In this document: piece after piece, positions 53,201-62,555 of the stretch
How the letters are laid out: every line of letters starts with the position of its first letter
Numbering within the stretch: the stretch's first letter is position 1
Assembly: GCA_963803775.1 (NCBI GenBank)
Contig: CAWDNS010000006.1
Location: 496,001 to 560,000 of the forward strand
Source: JABCZH01 sp963803775
GTDB lineage: Bacteria; Acidobacteriota; Terriglobia; Terriglobales; Acidobacteriaceae
Length of the DNA: 64,000 nucleotides
Reading direction: 5' to 3'
Notes under the pieces: generated by a model
Seen by the model: the letters and a program-made list of their open reading frames with translations, nothing else
The model's database searches: none
What the model was told of the DNA's origin: nothing
Program-made: the position numbers and the translations under genes

Positions 53201-53217
53201 TTTAGGGAAGAAAATAC

Positions 53218-53995
53218 TTGACCAATCATCGCCTCTCGCTGGCATTCGCATTCTGGTCGGCCGTGCCCGCCATCAGGCCGGCGCGCTCTCTTCGGGTCTG
53301 CGCAAGCTCGGCGCTGAAGTCGTCGAGATTCCCTTCATTGAAATTCGCCGACCGCGATCGTACAAGCCACTGGACTCTGCCCTGAAGAATATTGACGCCT
53401 ACGACTGGCTGATCCTCACCAGCGTGAACGGAGTCGAAGCCTTCTGGGGTCGGCTCGAAGAAAAGACGCCTCACCAAGAGACACCTGCAACATCTGAAAA
53501 TCGCTGCCATCGGGCCCGCCACGAAGGATGCAATCGAGAAGCATGGGCTGAAAGTCCACGTCGTTCCTAAGGAATATGTTGCGGAATCGGTCGTCAAGAG
53601 CCTGCGGCGGCGTGTGACAGGGAAGCGAGTCTTGCTGGCTCGCGCCAAAGTTGCCCGCGACGTGATTCCCCGCGAACTGCGCAAGCTGGGCGCGCAAGTG
53701 GATGTGGTCGAGGCCTACAAAACCGTGATTCCGCAATCGTCTCGGGCACGGTTGCGGGCAGTTCTAAGGATCCCGAAGCGCCGTCCGCACGTGATCACCT
53801 TCACCAGTTCTTCGACAGCGAGAAACTTTGTGCAGCTGCTAGGAAAGACAGTGTGCGAGCGGGCGCCCTCGCCCGCTTGTTGCCTCAATAGGTCCTGTGA
53901 CGTCGGCAACCCTTCGTGAGCTCGGCTTGCCGGTAGACATCGAACCAGGGAAGTACACGATTCCCGGGCTCATCGAGGCAATAAGTAAGTCATGA
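53218..53995 (+). pseudogene. hemD: Uroporphyrinogen-III synthase (HemD), multiply frameshifted
   Basis: Cyclises hydroxymethylbilane to uroporphyrinogen III. The segments in order are LAGIRILVGRARHQAGALSS through SVNGVEAFWGR; IAAIGPATKDAIEKHGL through FTSSSTARNFVQLLG; then, after two more breaks, IGPVTSATLRELGL to the stop at 53995. These are hallmarks of HemD. Four one-base changes are needed: near 53235 (missing), 53460 (extra), 53848 (missing G) and 53885 (missing G). TTG 53218 with AGGGAAG upstream is the likely start. Since hemA, hemC and the rest of the operon are intact and the pathway needs HemD, sequence error is the simplest explanation; a true lesion would need a second hemD. Confidence 0.72.
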
Positions 53996-54238
53996 CTGGC
54001 CTTGACGGTCTCGCAATTCGCGAATCGTTCGCGCAAGGAAATAGCTCATTAGGAGAGCAGCTACCGGAAAAATGAGAATGCCAAATCGCTCCAGCCCCAT
54101 ACCATGTTTAAGATTTCTCATATCTAGGCCACCCACAAATGCGAAATACGCAGAGCCAAAAGCACAAGACGCGGGGCTTCTCTTTACAGCTTTGGTCATT
54201 CGGGCTGTATAACTTGTCCAGTTCAGGCCATTGATCAC
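53990..54238 (-). CDS. Small single-pass membrane protein
   Basis: An 82-residue frame with a hydrophobic segment near its end (FGILIFPVAALLMSYFLA) followed by RTIRELRDR. GTG 54238 has GGAG five nt upstream, which gives some support, and it overlaps the last six bases of hemD on the other strand. I recognise no family. Real but unknown is more likely than spurious. Confidence 0.45.
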   Translation of the reverse strand: MINGLNWTSYTARMTKAVKRSPASCAFGSAYFAFVGGLDMRNLKHGMGLERFGILIFPVAALLMSYFLARTIRELRDRQGQS

Positions 54239-54307
54239 CTCAACTCCGGAATTCTACGGGAGCGAAGTGCGGTTTCCCAAAAATATCAAACACGCACAAA
54301 TACTCCC

Positions 54308-56296
54308 TCACTCCGGCAGCTTGCACCCGCAATCTGCCGGAGGCACGTGCGCCTTCAGGAAATCCGACACACGCTTGTAAGCATCAATCTGGTTCTCCAC
54401 CCGCGCAAATCCGTGTCCTTCATTCTCGTAAACTTTCAGTTCGACCGTTCCGCCACGCTTCTTGACCGCATCCACTACCTGCTGCGACTCTTCTTTCGGA
54501 CACCGGGGATCGTTGCCGCCCGCGAGCAATAGCAACGGCGCTATGATCTGATCGACAAAGAAAATCGGCGAGCGATCGTGAAACAAATCCTTGTTCTTTT
54601 CCAGATCGCCCATAGTTGCCAAATCCGACTGTTGCAGCACCGGGTCTTCGTTCCGAATTTCCGTGAACCAGTTCACAAACGGCACAATGGGCACGCCTGC
54701 TGCCCAGACTTCGGGAGCTTTGGTCACTCCCATCATAGTCAGATAGCCGCCATAGCTACCGCCTACCAGCGCAATCTTCTTGGGATCGAGATAGCCGGTC
54801 TGCTTTATGAAGTCGGCTGCTGCCAGCACATCCTGTAAATCTCCGCCGCCCATATCGAACAAATTTGCCTGCTGGAATTCCTTTCCGTAGCCCGTCGACC
54901 CGCGATAGTTGGGCGCGATTACCATGTATCCCTGATTGACCATGTGTTGAATGAGGCGGTTGAACGAATTCACAGTTTGCGATGTCGGTCCGCCATGCAC
55001 ATACACTAAGGCTGCGTTCTGCCCGTTTCGCACCATGTTGTAGGGGACGTAAACAAACGCCGAAATCGTCCACTTGCCGTCGCGGCTGGGGAAGTGCACC
55101 AGAAACGGCTCTACCATGTCCTCCGCGCGCACGCCCGCTACAAGGGAGTTAGTAATCTGCTGTGACTTGCCAGAAGCCAGTCCGTAGGTCCAGAGATCCC
55201 CAGGTGTATTCGGCCCATTGTGGTTGTACAGGAGCCGCGAACCGTTGTGATCGAAAGCCGATTGCGCTCCCACCGGATAATTCACGCCTTTGGGAAGCGG
55301 CAGTGCCTTCGTCGTCCTCGCAGCCAGATTGTGTAGATAGATTTCGGTATTTCCGTCCACGTTGGCAGTCCATGTAGCGGACTTGCCGTCAGGCGAGAGG
55401 TTGCCACCGCTGATCTCCCACTTGTCTTTAGTCAGCCACGAGATTTTCTTGCTGGCAATGTCGAGCAAGCCGACATTGTCGTAGCCATTGGCTGCATTCG
55501 AGGTAATCAGCAGCTTGGTGCCATCGGGCGAGATGTCCTCCGCCTCGTAAAGCTGTTCGCCTTGGTGCGGCGTCAGCAGCGTGCTCTCTCCGCTGGCCAC
55601 ATCGGCAATGAAGATATTGGAGTCCGTGCCCTTGGCCTGCGACTGGGTGTATACGATCGATTTGCCGTTATGCGACCAGATGGGATTGTCGTTGATCTTG
55701 TCGGCTGCGGTTCCAGTGGTCACGTGTTTCACCGACCGCATCAGCTTGTCGAAGACGTCAATTTCATAAACTGACGAAGTCTTCGGTTTAACCGTATACG
55801 CTAAATATCGGCTATCTGGAGACCAGCGCGGATTCTCCTCGGAAATCTCACGAGTATGTGTGAGGTTTGTGACTTGTCCGGTCTTCGGCGAGACCATGAA
55901 GACGTCCCATTGCTCGTCGCCGTCGTAGTCGGAGATGTAGGCGATCCACTTTCCATCCGGCGACCAGGTTGGACTGGTTTGCCGCTGATCGCTCACGGTG
56001 AGCTGCGTGGGCCAGCCACCCTCCGACCCGACCAGCCAAAGATTATTGCGGCCACTGATATTGGCCACAAACACCAACTGCTTGCCATCGGGCGACCACG
56101 CCGCCGCCCCAATCTGCCGAGTCATGTACAGCTTTTCGATCGCCAGGCTTTGCGAAAACTGTTCCACGTTGGCGTTAGGCTTGCTTGTGATCTGCTTGGG
56201 ATCAGTGATGGCCTGCGGCACGGGCAGAGTCTGGGCAGCTACAACAGCACTCATGAATACGACGATAGCAAACAAAGGGAAGACTGGAATGCGCAT
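54308..56296 (-). CDS. S9-family serine peptidase with TolB-like propeller
   Basis: An exported peptidase of the prolyl oligopeptidase / dipeptidyl-peptidase clan. The signal peptide is MRIPVFPLFAIVVFMSAVVAAQ. Next come propeller blades with repeating SPDGK motifs (residues about 60-360), then the alpha/beta-hydrolase domain with GGSYGGYLTMMG (nucleophile Ser514), GNDPRCPKEE (catalytic Asp) and NEGHGFAR (His). The 662 residues fit this group. ATG 56296 is chosen for the signal peptide, but GTG 56323, which overlaps the stop of nth (TAGTG), is an alternative with coupling. It would digest short peptides outside the cytoplasm. Confidence 0.9.
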   Translation of the reverse strand: MRIPVFPLFAIVVFMSAVVAAQTLPVPQAITDPKQITSKPNANVEQFSQSLAIEKLYMTRQIGAAAWSPDGKQLVFVANISGRNNLWLVGSEGGWPTQLTVSDQRQTSPTWSPDGKWIAYISDYDGDEQWDVFMVSPKTGQVTNLTHTREISEENPRWSPDSRYLAYTVKPKTSSVYEIDVFDKLMRSVKHVTTGTAADKINDNPIWSHNGKSIVYTQSQAKGTDSNIFIADVASGESTLLTPHQGEQLYEAEDISPDGTKLLITSNAANGYDNVGLLDIASKKISWLTKDKWEISGGNLSPDGKSATWTANVDGNTEIYLHNLAARTTKALPLPKGVNYPVGAQSAFDHNGSRLLYNHNGPNTPGDLWTYGLASGKSQQITNSLVAGVRAEDMVEPFLVHFPSRDGKWTISAFVYVPYNMVRNGQNAALVYVHGGPTSQTVNSFNRLIQHMVNQGYMVIAPNYRGSTGYGKEFQQANLFDMGGGDLQDVLAAADFIKQTGYLDPKKIALVGGSYGGYLTMMGVTKAPEVWAAGVPIVPFVNWFTEIRNEDPVLQQSDLATMGDLEKNKDLFHDRSPIFFVDQIIAPLLLLAGGNDPRCPKEESQQVVDAVKKRGGTVELKVYENEGHGFARVENQIDAYKRVSDFLKAHVPPADCGCKLPE

Positions 56297-56322
56297 ATAT
56301 GGTGGGAAAAGTCTAACATTCA

Positions 56323-57144
56323 CTACTTCGCGTTCTTATGAATCTCCACCGTGCTCCAGGTTTTGTCCGCCGCGTGGCAGAGGTTCTCCAGTGGACACTC
56401 CACACACTTCGGCCCGCGCGCCATGCACAGCTTGCGTCCATGCCAAATGATCTGATGGGCGAACAGGATCCACTTATCACGCGGAATTACTTTCTCCAGG
56501 TCTTGTTCAATCTTAGGCGCATCCGTGTTCTTGGTCAGTTCCAGCCGCCGCGAGATTCTGGTAACGTGCGTGTCCACGACCACGCCCTCGGCTTTGCGGA
56601 ACCATGTTCCCAACACAACGTTAGCCGTTTTGCGTGCCACGCCCGGTAGCGTCAGCAGTTGGTCCATCTCCGCGGGTACTTCGCCGCCGAAATCAGCGAC
56701 AATCATCTTCGCGGCTCCCACCACTGACTTCGCCTTATTGCGGAAAAATCCAGTAGACCGGACATCCGGTTGAAGCTGCTCCGGAGTCAGCGCTGCAAAA
56801 TCCTGCACTGTGGGATATTTGCGAAAAAGATCCGGCGTGACCCGGTTGACATTCGCGTCGGTTGACTGCGCCGACAGAATCGTTGCCACCAGCAGCTCCC
56901 ATGCACTTTTGTGAGTCAGCGCACAGGTAACATCGGGATAAAGTTGGTCCAGCCGATTGAGGATTTCCGCGATGCGCTCAGGCGCGAGCGGATTGTACTT
57001 CGGCGTTGAGATGGCCGACCCGGTTCGTGCGGGCCGGCGTGGGGTCGCGGCCGTGTTTCGGGAAGTCTTTGCCGGGGGTTTAACTCTCGCCCTTTCGTGG
57101 CGTCCGGTCTTGGCTGGTTGTCTAGTCATGACACCGCGTGGCAT
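56323..57144 (-). CDS. nth: Endonuclease III
   Basis: Removes oxidised pyrimidines and nicks abasic sites. The 273-residue protein has a basic, Pro-rich N-terminal extension of about 50 residues beyond the E. coli form, then the HhH-GPD core: LPGVARKTANVV with catalytic Lys172, VDTHVTRIS with Asp191, and a [4Fe-4S] loop of Cys240, Cys247, Cys250 and Cys256 in the C-x6-C-x2-C-x5-C pattern. ATG 57144 has AGGAG 12 nt upstream; ATG 57129 is an alternative. The S9 peptidase start overlaps its stop. Confidence 0.94.
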   Translation of the reverse strand: MPRGVMTRQPAKTGRHERARVKPPAKTSRNTAATPRRPARTGSAISTPKYNPLAPERIAEILNRLDQLYPDVTCALTHKSAWELLVATILSAQSTDANVNRVTPDLFRKYPTVQDFAALTPEQLQPDVRSTGFFRNKAKSVVGAAKMIVADFGGEVPAEMDQLLTLPGVARKTANVVLGTWFRKAEGVVVDTHVTRISRRLELTKNTDAPKIEQDLEKVIPRDKWILFAHQIIWHGRKLCMARGPKCVECPLENLCHAADKTWSTVEIHKNAK

Positions 57145-57220
57145 GTAAATCTTTCGCTCCTGACAAAAACGAGACTAAATGGTAGCAGAACGAACGATGC
57201 TATATGCGTCTCGCGGTAAT

Positions 57221-57249
57221 TTGACGCAGACCCGCCACCTAGGTACTCT
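57221..57249 (+). promoter_or_regulatory. Candidate promoter for the gene at 57282
   Basis: TTGACG (57221-57226) and TACTCT (57244-57249) are spaced by 17 bp, with the start codon 33 bp beyond. The -10 matches only the outer bases of the consensus. No other element is visible in this divergent gap. Confidence 0.4.
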
Positions 57250-57281
57250 GAGTTGACCCAAGCAAGATCAAGGAAGGCACC

Positions 57282-57506
57282 GTGGCAGTTAAATCAATCA
57301 AGCTCGGCCAGGTCTGGCGCAAAGACGACGACGGGAAAGACTACCTCGTCACCAAGGTTTACAGCGAAGTATTTGCGCACTACGCAGTGTTGCGCCCCGC
57401 CGAGGTCACCGCGCCCGACGCCGCCACCACACGAGTGAAAGTCGCCAAGAGTGCTGAGGGTGCCTCGTTGCCCGGATTTACCTTTACCCAGGAAGGCTCA
57501 TTCTAG
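57282..57506 (+). CDS. Small hypothetical protein
   Basis: A 74-residue protein beginning VKSIKLGQVWRKDDDGKDYLVTKVYSEVF; the pattern of short strands suggests a small beta barrel, such as an SH3-like fold. GTG 57282 has AAGGAAGG upstream. No cysteine, membrane or catalytic feature. It precedes the DedA gene by 54 bp. I do not recognise a family. Confidence 0.6.
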   Translation: MAVKSIKLGQVWRKDDDGKDYLVTKVYSEVFAHYAVLRPAEVTAPDAATTRVKVAKSAEGASLPGFTFTQEGSF

Positions 57507-57560
57507 CTACCAGCGTGGAAACGGGTATCCCAACCTGTCGATGGCGCATTCTGATTCCGC

Positions 57561-58187
57561 ATGACTGAAAAAATCCTCGGCATACTGTTCCTGTTCATCA
57601 AGTCGGTGATCGCCGCCACTAGCTACGGCGGCGTTGCCCTATTGATGGCGATCGAGTCCGCATGCATTCCGCTGCCTTCGGAATTAATCATGCCTTTCGC
57701 CGGGTACCTCGTCTACGAAGGAACCCTGAAGCTGTTATTGGTGGCTACTGCGGGTGCGATCGGCTGCAATCTCGGCTCGCTGGTTGCTTATGAAATTGGC
57801 TACTACGGCGGCCGTCCGCTGGTAGAAAAATACGGTCGCTGGATTCTACTAAGCCGCCGCGAACTGGGTTGGGCCGACCGCTTCTTCGCGCACTGGGGAT
57901 ATCTTGCCGTCTTCATCGCCCGGCTGCTGCCCGTGGTCCGAACATTCATCGCCTTACCCGCCGGAATTGCCCATATGCCTCGCAGCCGCTTCCACATCTA
58001 TACTTTTCTCGGTTCCTGGATATGGTGCCTCGCTCTGGCATGGTTCGGAATGAAGCTGGGCGAAAACTGGCGTGAGCTGGGCAAATACTTTCACCAATTT
58101 GACGCCGTTATCGGAGTCGTGATCGCCGCGGGCATCATCTGGTTTGCCTGGTCGCATTGGCAGAATAGAATTAGTGCGACGGAGTAG
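57561..58187 (+). CDS. DedA-family membrane protein
   Basis: A 208-residue inner-membrane protein of the DedA/SNARE-associated family. The sequence has ESACIPLPSELIMPFAGYLV, GCNLGSLVAYEIGYYGGRP, the FFAHWGYLAVFIARLLPVVRTFIALPAGIAHMPRSRF block and a last membrane helix. The arginine-rich loop with RLLPVVRT is the key family motif. DedA proteins translocate undecaprenyl phosphate or phosphatidylethanolamine across the membrane and aid resistance to stress. ATG 57561. The next gene is myo-inositol-phosphate synthase, after 328 bp. Confidence 0.93.
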   Translation: MTEKILGILFLFIKSVIAATSYGGVALLMAIESACIPLPSELIMPFAGYLVYEGTLKLLLVATAGAIGCNLGSLVAYEIGYYGGRPLVEKYGRWILLSRRELGWADRFFAHWGYLAVFIARLLPVVRTFIALPAGIAHMPRSRFHIYTFLGSWIWCLALAWFGMKLGENWRELGKYFHQFDAVIGVVIAAGIIWFAWSHWQNRISATE

Positions 58188-58515
58188 GCAGTCGAAGACC
58201 GTCGATCTGGAAGGGAAGTGAAGGCAGTTGACCCATTGAGTACGGAGTGGGTTGAGCCTTCCGTCACTCCGAAGGCGCCAGGGGTCCTTCTTTGCGTCCT
58301 CTCTGTGGAACTTCTCTGCGACCTTTGCGTTGAGCTCTTGACCCTCTTACTTCCTTCCTCGTACCATGGGACTGAGTCCCCGCTCAATCCTTCCTTCACC
58401 CGTTTGAACTCTCATCTTCCACCTTCCGCGTCTCTTGGTTGCAATTCTCCTCGCAAGTACGAGAACATACCTATTTGCCTTAATCCCAAAATTCTCATAA
58501 GGACGTGGCCATCCC
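58188..58515. repeat. Intergenic region with a dispersed TTTGCG-type repeat
   Basis: The repeat unit spans 58287-58343 (CTTCTTTGCG ... CTCTGCGACCTTTGCG ... GAGCTCTTGACC) and aligns by eye with 53146-53200. The remaining 58344-58500 holds no recognisable gene. A weak promoter for the synthase gene may lie near 58477-58498 but the spacing is poor. Confidence 0.5.
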
Positions 58516-59877
58516 ATGGCGACTCAGCGGAAGCACGCAAAAATCGCAAGCGACAAACATAGCGGCAGTGAAATCCAGCCTGCCAAGGGCAAACTCGGCG
58601 TCATGATCCCCGGCATGGGTGCCGTTGCCACCACGTTCGTGGCCGGCGTCGAAGCCGTGCGCAAGGGAATTGCCAAGCCCATCGGCTCGCTCACTCAGAT
58701 GGGCACCATTCGCCTCGGCAAGCGCACCGACGCCCGCTCTCCCAAGATCAAAGAATTCGTCCCGCTCGCTGGACTCGACGACCTGGTCTTCACCGGCTGG
58801 GACATTTTCGAAGATGACATGTACACCGCCGCCACCAAAGCCGGTGTGCTCGAGCGCGACCTGCTCGATAAGGTCAAGCCGCTGCTCAGGTCGATCAAGC
58901 CACAGGAAGCCGTCTTCGATCACAACTACGTCAAGAAAATCGACGGGCCCAACGTCAAAAAGGGCAAGAACAAAATGGACCTAGCCGAGCAGGTCCGCGC
59001 CGACATGCGCGCCTTCAAGAAAAGTTCCGGGGCCACGCGCCTCATCACCATCTGGTGCGGCTCGACGGAAAGTTACATCGAACCCAGCGCCGCTCACCAG
59101 TCAGTTAAGTCGTTTGAGAAAGCTTTGCTAAAGAACGATCCCAACATCGCGCCTTCGATGATCTACGCGTACGCTTCGCTCATGGAAGGCGTGCCTTTTG
59201 CCAACGGCGCTCCCAATCTAACCGTCGACATTCCGGTAATGCACGAACTCTCGCGCCAGAACGAAGCCCCAATCTGCGGCAAGGATTTCAAGACCGGTCA
59301 GACTCTGATCAAGACCATCCTCGCCCCCGGATTCAAGGCTCGTATGATCGGCCTCAACGGTTGGTTCTCCACCAACATTCTCGGCAATCGTGACGGCGAA
59401 GTTCTGGAGGATCCAGGGTCGTTCAAGACCAAGGAAGAATCGAAGCTTTCCGTGCTAGAGCATATTCTTCAGCCCGAACTCTATCCCGACTTGTACGGCA
59501 ATTTCACGCACAAGGTGCGCATTAACTATTACCCGCCACGTGGTGATAACAAAGAAGGTTGGGACAATATCGACATCTTTGGATGGCTCGGCTATCCTAT
59601 GCAGATCAAGGTCGATTTCCTCTGCCGTGACTCGATACTCGCCGCGCCCATTGTGCTCGATCTTGTGCTGTTCATGGATCTGGCGAAACGCAGCACCGCG
59701 CTTCGCGGCATCGGCATCCAGGAGTGGATTAGCTTTTATTTCAAATCGCCCATGACCGCCCCGGGACTTTATCCGGAACACGATCTCTTCATCCAATTGA
59801 TGAAACTGAAGAACACGCTGCGCCACCTGCGCGGAGAAGAACTGATCACGCACCTCGGGCTGGAATATTACGACTAA
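58516..59877 (+). CDS. ino1: Myo-inositol-1-phosphate synthase
   Basis: Converts glucose-6-phosphate to myo-inositol-3-phosphate with NAD. The 453-residue protein has the NAD-binding LGVMIPGMGAVATTFVAG near residue 27, VFTGWDIFEDD, GNRDGEVLEDPGSFKTKEESK, and the conserved C-terminal DSILAAPIVLDLVLFMDLAKR. Length is about 100 residues more than the shorter bacterial type and near the eukaryotic/actinobacterial type. ATG 58516 with AAGGACG upstream. Products could serve inositol lipids or osmolytes; no inositol lipid gene is nearby. Confidence 0.92.
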   Translation: MATQRKHAKIASDKHSGSEIQPAKGKLGVMIPGMGAVATTFVAGVEAVRKGIAKPIGSLTQMGTIRLGKRTDARSPKIKEFVPLAGLDDLVFTGWDIFEDDMYTAATKAGVLERDLLDKVKPLLRSIKPQEAVFDHNYVKKIDGPNVKKGKNKMDLAEQVRADMRAFKKSSGATRLITIWCGSTESYIEPSAAHQSVKSFEKALLKNDPNIAPSMIYAYASLMEGVPFANGAPNLTVDIPVMHELSRQNEAPICGKDFKTGQTLIKTILAPGFKARMIGLNGWFSTNILGNRDGEVLEDPGSFKTKEESKLSVLEHILQPELYPDLYGNFTHKVRINYYPPRGDNKEGWDNIDIFGWLGYPMQIKVDFLCRDSILAAPIVLDLVLFMDLAKRSTALRGIGIQEWISFYFKSPMTAPGLYPEHDLFIQLMKLKNTLRHLRGEELITHLGLEYYD

Positions 59878-59893
59878 AGCATCGACTCTCGCT

Positions 59894-62518
59894 TCATTTC
59901 GCGTTCTTGATGAGGACGACGTCATTGTTGAACGAACCACGCGAGACAGCCAGGCGACTGTCCGGGGAGACTCCGAAAGCGTATATGTCGTCGGAAGTGA
60001 AATTTGTAACTTTCTTTGCACCCCCGCCCGCGACCGGCACCGACCAAATGTTCCCGACGCCGTGTTCATTTCTGGCGTGGAGAATCGATTTGCCGTCGGC
60101 TGCCCAGGCGAAGCCAATCACTCTGCCGGCGGCAATCGACATCACCTTCAGAGGACTTCCACCTGCGATAGGTACAATCTCAGCTGACACCTTGGAATCT
60201 CGTGCATCGACGTCATCCTGCGCTGCGAAAAGTACTTGCGTTCCATCCGGGGACAAGGCCGGGCGAGGATCCGGAGCCGTGGCTATCCTAGGGATTTCGT
60301 ACAGATTCGCCGCCTCACCGGACGCAACCGATCTACGCGTAACAAAGCAGTGACCGCCTTGGTCGGTGCAATGGAGAAAAACCACGATCAAACCGTCAGC
60401 GGTACACGTAGGCTGCTCGTCGAGCGGCCCGTCGGTCAGCCTAGAGGTCGAACCGGTCGTGATGTCCGTGCGTGCGATATGCGATTGGTGTTCGGCATCG
60501 ACCGCCCAATAGGCAACTTGCTGAGGACCGCACCGGGCCAGTTGCCGGTAGATTTGGGAGTACGATCGTAACTTGGTCGGGTTGCCGCCATCCACGCCGT
60601 GCGCCATCATTTCGTCGATGTTGCTGGTCACGATTCGACCGTCAACCCAGATCACGCTGTCATATCCCTCGTTTCTCAACGATGCGGTCGGATGGAGTTG
60701 GTTCGACTGATCGGTCGCCCAAATCGTGAAAGAAGGAGTTGACGTATTGGCAATCAGGTCCCCGGCAGCAGTCGCGGAAAGGCTCCATTCCGAGTAGTCG
60801 GTTGACCCCGCCGTTAGCGGGCGGTGGGCGCCGGTGTGCGCGTCGAAAGCCCATATCTGAAAGGTCGATTGGGCCACGGCCACCGCGGGGCAGAAGATGA
60901 TGGTACCGTCGGGACCCCAGGCCGGTTGGCCCACAGCTTTCCAGCCGGTAACGCTGAGCTCACGGATCGTCCCCGCTGGCAACTCGACGCTCACCAATCC
61001 CATGTCCTCTTTTCCAATTGCCACCGCGGCGATAGCATCCGCCGTCGGCGACCACTCGATGAACCAGAACCCGAGCTCCAACGGTCGCTTGGTAAGGATG
61101 TGGCGATTCGAACCGTCGGGGTCAACCGCAACAATTTGGGACTCGTTTTTCGTCCAGGCAATATAGGCAACCTGCTTTCCATCCGGGGATACCGTGATGC
61201 TGTACATCCGCGCATCCGTGGCCAGCGGAGTTGCCGGCCCACCCAGTGTGGCAATCCGAAACACACCCAAGGCGTCGTCTTCGCCGGGAGTCAGTTGGCG
61301 GAGGAAATAAATGAAGTTACCGTCAGGAGAAAAGTGCAGGCTGCGAATCGACAGTGGCGCGGAAAGGAGCGTCACGTCGCGCTCGGTGGCTACTTGCAGT
61401 AAACGCAACTCGAACTTTCCGTCATCTTTGTTTACGTAGGCGACGTAGCGGCCGTCGGGACTGGCGGCGGCTCGGAATGCTTTGCCGCTTTCAGTAAGAA
61501 CCCGCACATCCAGCGAAGGTGCGCTTCCTCCGGAGAAGCTGGCCGAAGAGGATCGACGGAGATAGAAACCGATCGCCGCAATAACAACCAGGGTAGGAAC
61601 TGCCGCCCATTTCACCCAGCCCCATTTCCGCGGATCTGCGGCGAGAGTTTGATGCCGGGCGCTCGGGATATCGGTCAGTGCCTCCAGCGCGAATGCTAGA
61701 TCGGAGATAGATTGGAAACGCTGCTCTGGATTTTTCTGCAAACAGCGCTGCACCATCCGTTGCAACGCCGGTGGCAGGTCGGTCCTAACAATTGCCAGTT
61801 CGGGAGGATCCTTCGTCAACACGGCGCTCATGGTGTCGGCGGAGGTCACGCCCTGGAAGGCGCGCTTGCCCGCCAGCATCTCGTAGAGAATCGCACCAAA
61901 CGCGAATATGTCAGATCGTTGGTCAGTGCTCTGCCCCCGCACCTGCTCCGGAGACATATAACCAGCAGTACCCATCACCGCACCGGGTGCCGTTTTTTCC
62001 GAAATTGTCGGCTGATTTGGTTCGGAGGTCGGTTCAGGCTGGGTGAGTTTAGCCAAACCGAAATCCAGAATCTTGATACGCCCGTCTCTGGTGACGAATA
62101 GGTTCTCCGGTTTGAGGTCGCGATGGACGATGCCTTTTTCGTGGGCTGTGGCCAGCCCATGAGCGATCTGCACTGCATAGTTGATCGCGGTGCGCAATGG
62201 CGGCGGTCCGCCCCGCAACCTCTCGCGCAACGTCTCTCCTTGCAGCAGTTCCGTAACGATGTAAGGAGTGCCGTCCTGCTGGCCCACCTGATGGACCACC
62301 AGAATGTTGGGGTGGTTCAGGGACGCCGCGGCTTCGGCCTCCTGCTGAAATCTTCGCAAGCGTTCGGGATCGGCAGAATAGGAGCGCGGTAGAATCTTGA
62401 TCGCGACTTCGCGCTTTAAGGCCGTGTCACGGGCGCGATACACCTCGCCCATGCCACCCGCACCGAGTGTGGCGACAATTTCGTAGGCACCGAGTTTCGT
62501 GCCAGCAGCAAGCCCCAT
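59894..62518 (-). CDS. Ser/Thr protein kinase with PD40 propeller
   Basis: An intact 874-residue receptor-type kinase. Kinase domain: GAGGMGEVYRARD (glycine loop), Lys41, catalytic Asp134 in HRDLKPENL, DFG at Asp152, and the GTAGYMSPEQVRG activation end. A membrane helix (WVKWAAVPTLVVIAAIGFYL, residues about 303-322) separates it from an outer propeller of WD40-like PD40 blades (repeats of SPDGK, DGRYVAYV, PDGTQVLF) to the end. It likely senses a ligand or wall state outside and phosphorylates proteins inside. ATG 62518. It is a partner in architecture of the frameshifted kinase at 33484. Confidence 0.92.
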   Translation of the reverse strand: MGLAAGTKLGAYEIVATLGAGGMGEVYRARDTALKREVAIKILPRSYSADPERLRRFQQEAEAAASLNHPNILVVHQVGQQDGTPYIVTELLQGETLRERLRGGPPPLRTAINYAVQIAHGLATAHEKGIVHRDLKPENLFVTRDGRIKILDFGLAKLTQPEPTSEPNQPTISEKTAPGAVMGTAGYMSPEQVRGQSTDQRSDIFAFGAILYEMLAGKRAFQGVTSADTMSAVLTKDPPELAIVRTDLPPALQRMVQRCLQKNPEQRFQSISDLAFALEALTDIPSARHQTLAADPRKWGWVKWAAVPTLVVIAAIGFYLRRSSSASFSGGSAPSLDVRVLTESGKAFRAAASPDGRYVAYVNKDDGKFELRLLQVATERDVTLLSAPLSIRSLHFSPDGNFIYFLRQLTPGEDDALGVFRIATLGGPATPLATDARMYSITVSPDGKQVAYIAWTKNESQIVAVDPDGSNRHILTKRPLELGFWFIEWSPTADAIAAVAIGKEDMGLVSVELPAGTIRELSVTGWKAVGQPAWGPDGTIIFCPAVAVAQSTFQIWAFDAHTGAHRPLTAGSTDYSEWSLSATAAGDLIANTSTPSFTIWATDQSNQLHPTASLRNEGYDSVIWVDGRIVTSNIDEMMAHGVDGGNPTKLRSYSQIYRQLARCGPQQVAYWAVDAEHQSHIARTDITTGSTSRLTDGPLDEQPTCTADGLIVVFLHCTDQGGHCFVTRRSVASGEAANLYEIPRIATAPDPRPALSPDGTQVLFAAQDDVDARDSKVSAEIVPIAGGSPLKVMSIAAGRVIGFAWAADGKSILHARNEHGVGNIWSVPVAGGGAKKVTNFTSDDIYAFGVSPDSRLAVSRGSFNNDVVLIKNAK

Positions 62519-62555
62519 GGTTGGCCGGTATTATAGCCCCACGCTGCTGATTCCG

